A stretch of 64,000 nt of DNA from Chaetoceros tenuissimus. Its lineage: Eukaryota; Bacillariophyta; Thalassiosirophyceae; Chaetocerotales; Chaetocerotaceae. The position numbers and the translations under genes were made by a program. Of the stretch, positions 10,231 to 20,656 are shown piece by piece. Location of the stretch: NCBI GenBank assembly GCA_021927905.1, contig BLLK01000022.1:2108001-2172000 (forward strand), written 5' to 3'. The stretch's first letter is position 1; the number at the start of each line of letters is the position of its first letter. Below the pieces are notes generated by a model, which saw nothing but the letters and a program-made list of their open reading frames with translations, had not been told where the DNA came from and did not search any database.

Positions 10231-12718
10231 ATGTCAAGATCTAAGAATAAGGAGAAAAAGAAAGACTTGGAGAGGAAGATAAGGGAGGAAGAATTATTGA
10301 AAGAAAAACGTGTAGAAACATGGAACACTTATCTAAACAGCAAGAATCCTCGAGACAGAAAATTGGCGGTTCTGGGGAAAGCTGGTAAGTTCATAAGTTA
10401 AGAATTTAATTTACAATACTTTAGATTTACTTTCAATTTAGATTCATGGTACAAAATATTTCTCTATAGTTGCGGAGAGATATAAAGATAATAAAGTTCA
10501 AAAGTATGAGGAACAAGATGCTCGTGATAGCCTAGGAGAAAATGAAAAATCAACTAAGAGAAGGAGAATATCCCGGGTTGAGGAGAACAATATGTCTGAT
10601 AGTGATGAGTCTAAAGAACATGCAGAAAATGACGTTATTGAGATTCTAGATTCTGATTCTGAAGCTTCAGAATCATTATACACTAACTCAGAGAAAGATG
10701 CTGTTGGCATTGAGGATGCATCTTGTAGAGAAATGGCTGAAAGTAATGACGACAAATCATCGGAAGAAGAAAGTGTAAAACTTCAAGATTCTGATAATGA
10801 AGACACGTCAGAGGATGACAATGGTAGTAGTATAGATGAAGATAGACCAAATAGAAATGGTGTTGAATTTCAGGACTCTGATATTGATGACATGTCCGAT
10901 GATGGCAATGGTAGCAGTACAGATGAATACAGACAAAATGGAGATGATGTTGAATTTCAGGATTCTGATAATGAAGATATATCTGACATTGGAATAGTTG
11001 CCAGTGCAGATGAAGATAGTCAAAATGGAGCTGGTAGAATTGCATTGCAGGATTGTGATAATGAAGAAATGAATGGGGATTGCAATGACGGTCAAAACGA
11101 AGATGATGTGATCGAAAATCATGTTTCAGATAATTCTGAGAGCAGAAGCGATGTTGATGCATTTGTAGACGCAGATAGTGATGATGATGCTTACTTCTCT
11201 GACGGAGACGAGGAAATTCGTAACGAGCAAATAAACATTATCAAATCTAGCAGACTCGCTATGGAAATACAAGGGTTTAGGGCATCCTCGAGCAGCAAAA
11301 CAGTAAGAAGCGATGACAGTGAGGATGAAGCTGAACCGTCGTCAGAAAATATTACAGAAATATTCGACCCACCAAATGTTCAAATGAATGACAGATTGTT
11401 CTACAAACATCGATGTTACTCATACTTTTCAAGGGAAAACCCTGAAAAAGAGAAAATCGTTGGGATTCTCCATTTTGTGTCAAAAGAAGTAGCCAAGTGT
11501 ATTTTGGTAGTTGAAATGTCGACAACTTTTGTCAGGAGTGGCTCGGAAAGCACAAGACCAAGTGATGAAGAAGGACTTCTGAGAGAAGGCTTTCTTCAAG
11601 TTCATAAAGAAGTAATAGACATCAATCTTGTAGATATAGGCGATGAGAAACTAAATTATCTTCCCAAACTGATCTATGAGCCACAGCGTTCAGGCGGAGA
11701 TAAAAATTGGTGCCGTTTCGGGTACTTTTTGGATAGGCGAAACTTTAGAAGAGGTAAAAGGAGAAACAAAATCAGGTCTCTCGAATTTTTTGCTGGATGT
11801 GGTGGAAGTCTACAGGGATATCATAACAATCATTTCGAAACTGTCATGGCTATTGAAAAAGACGGCGACGCTGTAATAACTCTCAAAGCTAACAACGAGG
11901 ATGTACCTGTCTATCATGGTTGTATTAGAGACTTTCTCAAAGACTATGATACATTAAAGTGTGCACTTGGGAGAATTGATCACGTACACTTTAGTCCTCC
12001 CTGCAAAGGGTTCTCAACCGCAAATAGAAATCAAACAATGACAGACAAAGACAAGGAAAACAATGATTTATCCTTACTCATTATTGATATTATTCGGAAG
12101 ACATCATGTGATACAGCCATCTTCGAGAATGTTGAAGGGATGTGGAGAGATAAGAATATTGATTACGTAAAACAGATTGTGAGCGGGATTTTAAAGTTGA
12201 ACTATCAAGTTCGAGTGTGTTCCCTCAAAGCCTGTGACTATGGTAATGCTCAGAAACGGCCACGTTTCTTTATGGTGATATCAAAGTACTCCGTTCCTTT
12301 ACCAAATCTCCCCCAAAAGACACATGGGAAAGGAACATATTTGGAAGACTATGTTACTACCAGGCATACAATTGGCTTTTTATTAGATCAGAAAGATGAC
12401 CCAAATTTGAAAAACATGAATGTAAAGACCACAAGCGTGAAAGAGGGTCAACATGGATTAGTTCGCCTTGATCCGAACGGTTTGTCTCCTTCCATTAGAT
12501 CGAACTCATTGCAGCCATTACATTACTTGGAAACGGAAAATAGATGCATAAGCGTTAGGGAAGCTGCTTGTATCCAGGGGTTTCCAATGGATTACGAGTT
12601 TCATGGCAGCATCAACAGTCAATACAAACAAGTTGGGAATGCAGTCCCTATAGAACTTGGCTCTGCCATTGCATACTGTGTAAGAGATGTGCTAATGTAT
12701 GAGTACCAAGATTCATAA
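10231..12718 (+). CDS. cytosine-5 DNA methyltransferase with acidic repeats and BAH-like domain
   Basis: Two exons, 10231-10384 and 10470-12718, joined in phase 1 over an 85-bp GTAAGT...TATAG intron, give 800 aa. The N-terminus is Lys/Glu-rich with a KRRR patch. Then comes a SUMO-interacting-type motif (VIEILDSDSE) and about four imperfect 35-residue acidic repeats (VEFQDSDNED...). Around residues 355-475 a BAH-like region (NDRLFYKHRCYSYF...) is plausible. From about residue 488 the C5-MTase motifs occur in order: I FFAGCGGSLQGY, IV SPPCKGF with the catalytic Cys, VI ENVEG, VIII QKRPRFF, IX SVREAACIQGFP, X QVGNAVPI. The catalytic core is complete, so it should methylate cytosine in DNA. There is no SNF2 or RING in the gene, unlike the DNMT5 family of diatoms. 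Confidence 0.88.
10772..11075 (+). repeat. imperfect ~105-bp tandem repeats in the methyltransferase gene
   Basis: About four diverged copies encoding Asp/Glu/Ser-rich units with the core QDSDNEDxSDDGNGSSxDE. The linker is likely disordered. Confidence 0.7.
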
Positions 12719-12858
12719 AATGAAGGCTCCAGTCAAGGAAGTGTTAATGACGTTTACCTTAGTCACTTTGTATATGAATGTATTACTTCTATCTTTTAGT
12801 CGCCTATTTTGGAAGAACAAATAGAACTAAGCAAAATTACTATTGCCTTATTTTTACA

Positions 12859-14307
12859 CTACATCCATTTTACATTTCGTTCTTTACACAATGATTCCAA
12901 TTTACTCAGCTCCATTTTCAATTCCTCGTCTAGAAATTCCTTTTCTTTGTCATGGTCCATGCTTCCATACGACTGCACTGCTGCTGTGGAATTCCTATGT
13001 ACGATTTGAACATTGTTCTTTGACTCTTGGAAAGATTTGACTGCAGCGAGAAATTCTTGTCGTTGTAAATCATCCCTTCGAAGAGCAACGTTTTCTAACA
13101 CTTGGACGAGAAACGATTTGACCATGGTCATATCTTTGAGTTGCTGTAGTGGCAATATATTGACTCTATTCTGTTGTGGTAAAAGCTCATTGCTATTTTC
13201 ACGCCTTTGTTTCTGAAACACATTTTCGTATCGATTGATGTTCTCTACAAATTGCGCATTCCTCCCTATGCCGGACAATTGACCTCCTGGCCACGTCATG
13301 GCCCAATCCGGTAGAATATATCCCTTTTTTAATTCTTTATTTTCTGAAAAGAGTTTTTCAGCATTGGTATATAATGTTGATACGGCTTCACTTTGACCAT
13401 ACGCAAGCGCCTCACGGATGGTTTTCAGTGGATATTGCTCTCCTCTCAACGATTCATTGTTCTCCATCAATCCCATCCCCTCACCCCATTTTATAGCATT
13501 CCATTCATATCGAAACCAACTGATTGCTTGACTGGTAGGATCTCTCACGCATGCTATCAAGACTGGTAATGGCTGATTGGCATCTCTATAAGCCTTTGCT
13601 ATCAAATAAGGTGCAGTAGGACTCGTCAAATACTGTGCACATCCATCAAATGTCAAAAACGGCATTGGTTTCACCTCTCTCCAAAAACAAAGTCTTTTCC
13701 AAACTTTCCATTTCAATTGACTTATATATTTTGTAATTTTGAAAGGAAAACACATGGAATAGTATTTTGGATCCACTTGTTGTAAGTAATGTCCGACGAA
13801 ATAAAATGTTTCCTTGTGATCCAATTCTGGATGAGCCCATAAACAAAACGGCGTATGGATTGCAAAGGAATGATTGAGCTCTGACAATTGTTGACAAAGA
13901 GTAGTTGTTCCACATCTCACTTCTCCTAACACAAGAATGTCAGGTAGTACTCTGAATTTGTAGGTTAAAAAGCGAAATATGATTTCGAGTGGTCTTAACA
14001 TTGACAAATGTGCTATGAAAGATGGGAGCCATGTCGATGGAACTTGCTTATTGAAGATGTGTTGAACAGAATGCTTGTAAAGTTTGATAAGAAGCACGTA
14101 GCCAGCAATAGTAACGATAAGATTTAACACCAAGAGGCTACATGATATTGTCAGCATACTCTTTTTTGATTGATATTTTTGTTGGAAAAGAAGAAAGCAA
14201 TGAAGCCCCAACTGAAGAAAAATGAGGAGTGTCAAGAAAGGCAACTTTTGGCCCTGACGGGCCGATTGAACTATGCCTTTCAAAAGACCCAGCAATACAT
14301 TCAACAT
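12859..14307 (-). CDS. Golgi-type sulfotransferase, membrane anchored
   Basis: The frame opens upstream with a TTG, but the first ATG is at 14307, giving 482 aa (MLNVLLGLL...). Two hydrophobic segments lie in the first 90 residues (FLTLLIFLQLGLHCFLLF and a longer one ending in GYVLLIKLY). The catalytic region begins with VLGEVRCGTTTLCQQL, the 5'-phosphosulfate (PAPS) binding loop, and continues with FLTFDGCAQYL and CVRDPTSQAISWFRYEW, the 3'-phosphate motif of carbohydrate sulfotransferases. It probably moves sulfate from PAPS to a glycan in the Golgi lumen. The C-terminal 100 residues are charged and helical with no clear domain. The acceptor is unknown. Confidence 0.82.
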   Translation of the reverse strand: MLNVLLGLLKGIVQSARQGQKLPFLTLLIFLQLGLHCFLLFQQKYQSKKSMLTISCSLLVLNLIVTIAGYVLLIKLYKHSVQHIFNKQVPSTWLPSFIAHLSMLRPLEIIFRFLTYKFRVLPDILVLGEVRCGTTTLCQQLSELNHSFAIHTPFCLWAHPELDHKETFYFVGHYLQQVDPKYYSMCFPFKITKYISQLKWKVWKRLCFWREVKPMPFLTFDGCAQYLTSPTAPYLIAKAYRDANQPLPVLIACVRDPTSQAISWFRYEWNAIKWGEGMGLMENNESLRGEQYPLKTIREALAYGQSEAVSTLYTNAEKLFSENKELKKGYILPDWAMTWPGGQLSGIGRNAQFVENINRYENVFQKQRRENSNELLPQQNRVNILPLQQLKDMTMVKSFLVQVLENVALRRDDLQRQEFLAAVKSFQESKNNVQIVHRNSTAAVQSYGSMDHDKEKEFLDEELKMELSKLESLCKERNVKWM

Positions 14308-15150
14308 TTGCACTTCTCTCAATAATGTATGCGAGCGGGGTCTGTAATAGTAGTATCACACACTAGATACACAACAGCAGCAACAATGGAACAACACAGA
14401 AGCAGACAAAAAGATCAAATTGAAAATTTTCTTCTTTGTGATGTGTTTCCAAAAGAGAAAGAAAGGGAAGAGAGAAAGAGAGGGTCATTTCCAGCCATTA
14501 ATTTCAATTTCGTTTTCTCATCTCCTCATTTTACAATTCATATCTATTATTACGCTATCACATCCACAATCTACTCATAATAAGATGTAAAGCGCACTAT
14601 TCAATAGTTATGATGGGTTCTGACGGTCTCTGATGTCCCTCCTGTTGAGGCATTTGAAATTCGTTTTTAATGACACTGTATTTCAAAAGCATTATCCTGA
14701 ACAAAGATGCACAATGAACTTCATCTATGTTTGCGTATGATGCCTTTGAAGATCTTATGCTCTATATTTAGCTCTGTATCTGTGTTGTTTGAATATTCTG
14801 TGTGTTACTTTTCCCAATGACGACAAAATTATTAGCTCTATCGGAATGTATCCAATAAAAGGTGACGAGCAAGCATGTATTACCCGAGGGATAAAAAACA
14901 CAATCACTTGTTTGTTTGATTTGAATCGTTTTGTTTTATGTGTGTTTGTTTCATCTCAATGACGAATTTATTTTCAATCATCCTGAATAACTGTGATGAT
15001 ACATTTTATTCGGTTTGTATTCTCCGAGAGAAGAAAACATTCACCTGATTATATTTTGCTGGTGCAATCTGAACCACATTGCTACTAGCTAAGTAAACAA
15101 TATTTGTAATATAGTAGCTTTTCTTATAATTAGTACTTTCACATGTAATT
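14308..15150. other. intergenic, no gene seen
   Basis: About 840 bp holding the sulfotransferase promoter and the 3' flank of the MORN gene. A purine-rich run lies at 14440-14485 (GAGAAAGAAAGGGAAG...). The longest frame (14329-14580) is low complexity and unconvincing. Confidence 0.5.
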
Positions 15151-17207
15151 TTATTTGACAAAATAATCAGAATCATCACTGCTACTCTTGTTGAGAGCCA
15201 ACATGGCCAGTGTTGCACTGCTTCCCTTGTTCGATACAGATTTTACTTGGTGCATATCAGAATGTTGAGAACGTTTGCTATGCAGACTTTCAACGTATGA
15301 ATTGTAATCGTTGTACTGTTTCTCTAGACTATCATGTCGGCTAGTGGATCTTTGACTACCACTTCGACTTGAATCCCGTTGCCGAGGTGCTGAGTTACTT
15401 CGATTGCGTCGACTCGAACTTGCTCTACTACTTCTTGATTGAGATCTTGGAATCATTGGTGATTGATTGCTCCTATTTGAAGATCGCCCTTGATGGGAGA
15501 CTCCTTTTCTTGAATCATGCCGTGGTGGCATTTGCATATTTCTAGTACTAGGATGCGGTGAGTTGGACCTTGTATTCATAGATGTGGATGATTTCTTTTG
15601 ATAAAACTGTGGAGGTGTCAGGCCGGACGCTTCTTCTAGATCAATAGCTGGATTTGGATTTGGGTCATTGTTGAAAGTAAACATGCTAGGAGTGTTTTTC
15701 TCACTTTCCTGAATGAAAAGATCTTCACTTGGAGCTTGCTTTGAACCTCTCCTCGATCTGGAACTCGACCTGTCCCTACGAAAGAAACTAAACCCTGACT
15801 TCTTCGAGCCTGTATCTTCATCTCCCTTCTTTTGACGTGAGCGTTGGCGTGATATTTGACGGTCCATTGTGTTTCCTGCAAACTTTTGTAGACATTGGCC
15901 ATTCTTCAATTGTCGCAAATGCATCAATTTGGCTTCGGCAGGATCCATGCCTGCATCTAATTTCGATACAAATGTGGTTCTAGACTGACGACTACCAGCC
16001 TCACTACCAACTTTACTCTTCGAACCACGGGAGAAGAATCCAAAAGAATTCTTCTTCTTCATTTGAGAGGGAGCTGCTGGTGCTATTTGATGTTCTACGC
16101 CTACAACCCCAGAGTCGTCGCTAAATGTAATATCGTTCTTGTTTCTTGATTGGAAACTAATTGTTCTAGGAATTTCCCCTGTACTTTCTCCAAACAATAA
16201 GTTATCATATGGAGTTTCAGTCTTTGGCTGTTGAGTTTGCATTACATAAGTAAGAGACCGAAAAATATTAAGTAACAAAAGAATATGATTGCTAAAGTGT
16301 CTTACCTGCTGCTGTTCATGGCTTCCTGACATTCTGGACTTTCTTGACTCCGATCTCATATTTTCATTTTGCATTCTATTGGAGGGTGGTCTAGGAATAT
16401 TATTTGAAGTTCTTGGTCGACTGTTTGCTCGAGACGGCTCTCTTGGTCGACTTTGAGATCTCGTTCTGGATTGAGATCTACTGTAATCATTGCCTTCATC
16501 TCTCGAGTCAAATATTTGTGCTCTTGATGATCGGCCTCTACTGGTACTTCTCATACTTTTTTTATCATTTCTTTGTAATCCCTTTGTTACCTTCTGCTCC
16601 AAATCGCGGCTACGAATAGGATTTAAATCTATCGACTCTTGATCACTTCCGAAAATAACTGAGAATTCTTCTCTCTCTGTGCCATCTTTCACTGGTTTAT
16701 CTAAACAATGCGGTCAGTCTTTTTCTCTCACTTGGATCTGTATTTACATAACCGAATTCACTTACCATCTTTGAAAGTTCCTTTGAATACGTATCCGTCG
16801 GGATATGACTGCACTCCTTTACCACATCTTTGGCCATCTTTCCACATACCCTTGTAGATAGCTCCATTGTATTGGATCAGCTTACCACGTCCATGTCTCT
16901 TCCAATGGTTGAAACCTCCTTCGTAGATATCACCATTGTCCGATACCATCCTAGCTTTACCCTTTTTCACAGCTGTTAATTTTCCATGCGCCCATAATCC
17001 CTCATACACTCCGTCTCTATTACCATCCATCATTTCCTTTTTGATGTACTTTCCTGATCCATGAGGTTCACCATGCTCAAAGTCTCCTTGGTACACATCT
17101 CCTGTGTCAGCGTAGAGTAGCATTCCTTTCCCATGCCGCTTGCCATGTAGCACATCTCCTTTGTACACATTTCCCAATGCGTCTATTTCTTTGAATGTTG
17201 ATTCCAT
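15151..17207 (-). CDS. MORN-repeat protein with long Arg/Ser-rich tail
   Basis: Three exons, 17207-16766, 16700-16306 and 16227-15151, with introns of 65 and 78 bp; the total of 1914 nt encodes 637 aa. Residues 1-147 are about six MORN repeats (GNVYKGDVLHGKRHGKG, GDVYQGDFEHGEPHGSG, GDIYEGGFNHWKRHGRG, GAIYKGMWKDGQRCGKG), which usually bind membranes or scaffold proteins. The remaining ~490 residues are disordered and rich in RS, SR and RSxS (SRSQSRTRSQSRPREPS), with a few Phe/Gly spots such as NSFGFFSRGSKS. That resembles a dense set of phosphorylation sites. No enzymatic domain is present. The join of MORN exon to RS exon is supported by canonical splice sites and frame. Confidence 0.82.
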
Positions 17208-17473
17208 CAGATTTCGTTATTATAAGTGATGTCCATTTATTTCATCGAGCGTTAAGATTGTACAGTGTAAAAGGTAATATTTGGGCTGGGAAAGAAAAAA
17301 TGTAAGTAAGAATTTGTGAGGGAAAATGTCTTCAGTACGAGCCGTTGGAAGCTAAATTACACTTTTATTCTACTAATTGACAGAAGGGAATCGTTGAGAA
17401 ATAAAACCTACAACAATTAGTTTTGTAAGTATCCAACTCCATTAACGTCATTAGACGTCTTTTTTAGCGCCGC

Positions 17474-17509
17474 CCGTCACCGTGGGCGATATTTTTTATT
17501 TTTTATTTT
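17474..17509 (+). repeat. left 36-bp terminal inverted repeat
   Basis: Starts CCGTCACCGTGGGCGATA and is followed by a T-rich tract. It is the exact reverse complement of 18341-18376. Confidence 0.85.
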
Positions 17510-17605
17510 CAAAAATGTCCTCCCCAGCAAAACGATTTCTTCTGAATGACAAAATGTATATTTTGCAAACCGTTTGCTGAGGAGCACATTTTCATCACCA
17601 ACAAC

Positions 17606-17681
17606 AAAAATATGGCACCCCCCTCGCCTCGTCGTATTTTTTCCAAAAATACGACAGCAAGAAGGGGGGTGCCATATTTTT
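17606..17681. repeat. near-perfect hairpin inside the element
   Basis: An outer stem of 18 bp (AAAAATATGGCACCCCCC at 17606-17623 against 17664-17681) is perfect. An inner stem of 11 bp (GTCGTATTTTT at 17631-17641 against 17645-17655) closes on a 3-nt loop. Only the short region between the two stems is mismatched. Confidence 0.9.
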
Positions 17682-18340
17682 TCCAAGCCGAGCGTACGTA
17701 TCTTACATACTAAGTTTGCAACACATCTTTTCATTTTTCATCAAACAACATCAATACATTGTTCATATCCATCTTGTTTTTTAATATATAAATGTGCATT
17801 GCAACTGCTTATCTTGAGTTCTAATCGGCTCCTTGAACATTCAATCGATGGTGGGGCTTTCCAAGTGTTTCAATTGGAGAAAGTAGAAAAACTAGAGAAA
17901 GAAACAAAGCTGTCGTTCAACTTGTTCTTGTTCGCTCAACAAGAAGTCGCTTTTTCAGCAAATAGAAATATTATATCACTACCTCTAAATCATGTCTTCA
18001 GTTTATCTATACACTAGGATATCTGAAGAATAAAGAATCGTTCCTGGATCCACTTTTAGTACCAAATTTCTAAGCAAATACATCCCAACATACCATTGAA
18101 AATTGAACGTCGGCTTGACTTATGATGATTTACTACGAAGAATACTATCAAAACTATTCATTCTAAATTGATGTTTATTGACAAACAAATTCAATATACC
18201 TTACTATGTGTATGTCTAGTGTTATTGCATGTGATTATTTCAATATCAACCAACGGTCATCAGATGGGTGAAATAAAAAAAGAAAAAATATCGGCCACGG
18301 TGTCGAGGACGGTTTTGAGGAGGGGAATATATTTTTTTTA

Positions 18341-18376
18341 AAAATAAAAAATAAAAAATATCGCCCACGGTGACGG
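18341..18376 (-). repeat. right 36-bp terminal inverted repeat
   Basis: Exact reverse complement of 17474-17509. It ends about 25 bp beyond the stop codon of the SET gene. Confidence 0.85.
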
Positions 18377-18400
18377 TCGGCCTCAGTCAGTCTAAACATT

Positions 18401-20656
18401 TCAAGATTTTAGCTGAGCAAATACGTCAACAGGAGTAGTATTCATGTTGGATTTTACTTTCGGTTTCTTTGCCTTTTCTTCCTTCTTCAAAAGTCTACTT
18501 GCAAAATCAGATCCTTGAATGACATTTCGAGTAAGGCATAGTCCAGTCCAGAAAAATTCCGTAGTTGGCATCGCAGCTACTGGTCTAGCTCCTTCCCCTA
18601 CTTCTCCGGGCACCGCTGCTCCAACTTGGTTCAGTCTGGTCTTTCGATCTTTTTCCAAGTCCTCCAAGAACTGCTTATCTTTCTCCAATTTGGACTTCAT
18701 ATCAGCCCATATGTCCTTCTTGGTCTTTTTCTTATCATTTTCTTCGTTATCTTTGAGACCACCATTCATGGTTCCTCTACATTCTGGTGCTCCACATCTA
18801 CAAACAAACTTATCGCTACCTCTCGTGTCAAATTTATAGTCATAACATAAAAACTCCCCTGGTTTGATGTCACGAAGTGCAAAGATTCCAACTCTGATTT
18901 GTCCCCCTACATTCATTGGAATCAATTTACAATTAGGACCACAAGAGTGGTTAATAAACCTACTTAGTCCACCCTTGACACGAGCATCGATATACCAACC
19001 TGGTTCTAAAGACATGATGTAAAAGTTTGGATCGTTTGGATGGTCCTTGGCCCATGCTTCCAGTCTTTTCTTTTTAGTCTCTTCGTCGATAATTTCTCCG
19101 ACATATTCTTGAATCAGGTCACCTTTCTTCGCCCCTCTCACAGGAACTAATCCCCATCCCTTTCCACGTTCACGTTTTGGTTTGCACTTTGTAAACTGTC
19201 TGCGACCCAATGCTCTATTCCCACAGTCTACTCCATTACTGCAATTGTAGTATGAGTTGCTTTTAATCGTTTCTTCTTTCCCGATGCATTCTAAGCCAAG
19301 TATACGATTCATACAAGTTTCATCGCATATTTTCGATCCATCCTCCTTTGGTTTGCACTGACAGCATTCATTACTAGGAGGGTGCCTTTTTGGTCTCAAC
19401 TTTGGATCATACTGATTGGAATGCACGGCAGTATACTTTGGCGGCTTTGAATGAACTTCTTTTTGAATTGAACACGGTGCACAAAATCCCAGTGATTTCA
19501 AATGATTTCCAGCCATATTTGTAAAGGATCCATTTTCTTGAATTAATTTGGATAGCTGTCGATCATACTTTGTAATGGAATCTCCCTTGAGCCCAAACAA
19601 CCATTTGTTTGACTCGTCACTTACATCCTTTATGATTTTCTTCCCAGCCTTTTCAGGTTGTTTGTATAATTTCTGCATGATTTTCTCGGTTTCCTTTTCT
19701 ACTTGTGCCTGTAAGGAATCCTGTTGATCGAGGAATGGCAACTTCGACGTCAGGGCATGTTCTCCGCATAAAAGTGCCAACTCATGAAACTTTGCATTAG
19801 GTGGAATACAAGATATATGGAATGTTGTTGGACATTCTAAACATCTCTGTAATGTGATAATGAGTGAGCTATGGAAGATATCCCTAAAAGTATAATCATA
19901 GATATGAAAACTTACAAATAGAATTTCATTCCTTTTTTCTCCAAAAGTATTTTCTTTTTTCTTGGCCTTTTTCTTTTTGCCGCCTTTCTGTACCTCTGTT
20001 GGGATCTCATCCTTTTCTTTATTCATTTCCTCCTCCTTAGGGGGAGGGCCACCTGAACATGTTGCACAAAAATGAGCAGGACAAGTAAATTTCGGCACTG
20101 TCAGCGTCTTTGAAATACTTGATTCTTCATTTTCATCTTCTACATTGTCTTTATAATTTGGATGGGGTACTTCCTTCAATACAATATCAACATCGTACAT
20201 ATCTAAACAACTTTCATGAAAAAATAAACCACAGTCCTTCTTCTCACATTTATGAACCTCTGTCAACTCTTCGCCATACTCTTGACAAACAGCACATATA
20301 TATTTATTATCTTGACAATCTTTACATACCCAGGATTCATTTTCAGGTGGGAGAGAAGCAAGACCTGCACATGGATAATGAAATGGCCGACCGCATTTTC
20401 CCTCGCATAGGAGGAGAGGCGAATCTGTATTTGTTGCACATTCTGCTTCACGACATTCTGTACAGATCCATATGGTATCAATTTGAGTAGTCTTTGCTTG
20501 AGGCTTTCTCTTTTTCTTTGGTTTTGGTTTTTCTTCTTCTGCTGTTTCTACAGGGACTGGAGTCGATGTTTCTGCATTGGCGGCATTGATCTCTTCCAAT
20601 GCTCGCTTTTTAGATTCTAATGAATCAGAAAGGACGGTCTTGCTGCCGTAGTTCAT
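18401..20656 (-). CDS. PHD/AWS/SET histone lysine methyltransferase (SET2/NSD/ASH1 class)
   Basis: Exons 20656-19916 and 19846-18401 give 728 aa; the 69-bp intron (GTAAGT...TACAG) has no stop and keeps frame, so the unspliced frame of 751 aa is also open. Removing it restores EILF-RCLECPTTFH, a canonical PHD core. Order: Lys-rich N-terminus; PHD-type Cys/His clusters (CTECREAECA..., CAVCQEY..., CATCSGG...RCLECPTTFHISC) around residues 65-300; AWS-type Cys cluster (CCQCKPKEDGSK...C); SET (GWGLVPVRGAKKGDLIQEYVGEI, FINHSCGPNC, LCYDYKF); and post-SET CRCGAPECRG. The AWS-SET-post-SET order is that of H3K36/H3K4 methylases. The catalytic NHSC and Tyr residues are intact. It would act on nucleosomes in the nucleus. 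Confidence 0.92.
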   Translation of the reverse strand: MNYGSKTVLSDSLESKKRALEEINAANAETSTPVPVETAEEEKPKPKKKRKPQAKTTQIDTIWICTECREAECATNTDSPLLLCEGKCGRPFHYPCAGLASLPPENESWVCKDCQDNKYICAVCQEYGEELTEVHKCEKKDCGLFFHESCLDMYDVDIVLKEVPHPNYKDNVEDENEESSISKTLTVPKFTCPAHFCATCSGGPPPKEEEMNKEKDEIPTEVQKGGKKKKAKKKENTFGEKRNEILFVSFHIYDYTFRDIFHSSLIITLQRCLECPTTFHISCIPPNAKFHELALLCGEHALTSKLPFLDQQDSLQAQVEKETEKIMQKLYKQPEKAGKKIIKDVSDESNKWLFGLKGDSITKYDRQLSKLIQENGSFTNMAGNHLKSLGFCAPCSIQKEVHSKPPKYTAVHSNQYDPKLRPKRHPPSNECCQCKPKEDGSKICDETCMNRILGLECIGKEETIKSNSYYNCSNGVDCGNRALGRRQFTKCKPKRERGKGWGLVPVRGAKKGDLIQEYVGEIIDEETKKKRLEAWAKDHPNDPNFYIMSLEPGWYIDARVKGGLSRFINHSCGPNCKLIPMNVGGQIRVGIFALRDIKPGEFLCYDYKFDTRGSDKFVCRCGAPECRGTMNGGLKDNEENDKKKTKKDIWADMKSKLEKDKQFLEDLEKDRKTRLNQVGAAVPGEVGEGARPVAAMPTTEFFWTGLCLTRNVIQGSDFASRLLKKEEKAKKPKVKSNMNTTPVDVFAQLKS

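Larger units (their letters stand above)
17474..18376. mobile_element. MITE-like inverted-repeat element, about 0.9 kb
   Basis: Two perfect 36-bp inverted copies face each other: 17474-17509 begins CCGTCACCGTGGGCGATA and runs into a TTTTTTATTTTTTATTTT tract, and 18341-18376 is its reverse complement. A third, degenerate copy of the right end lies at 18271-18312. The left interior holds two nested hairpins (17512-17593 and 17606-17681). No transposase frame exists inside and I could not find a convincing target-site duplication. It sits between two convergent 3' ends or at the 3' flank of the SET gene. A non-autonomous DNA element is the simplest reading; paired terminator hairpins are an alternative. 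Confidence 0.55.

Noticed and set aside
10683-11162. 159-codon His/Tyr/Gln-rich minus-strand frame opposite the methyltransferase
   Set aside because: A mirror of the acidic repeat array (GAT/GAA codons read backwards); not a gene.
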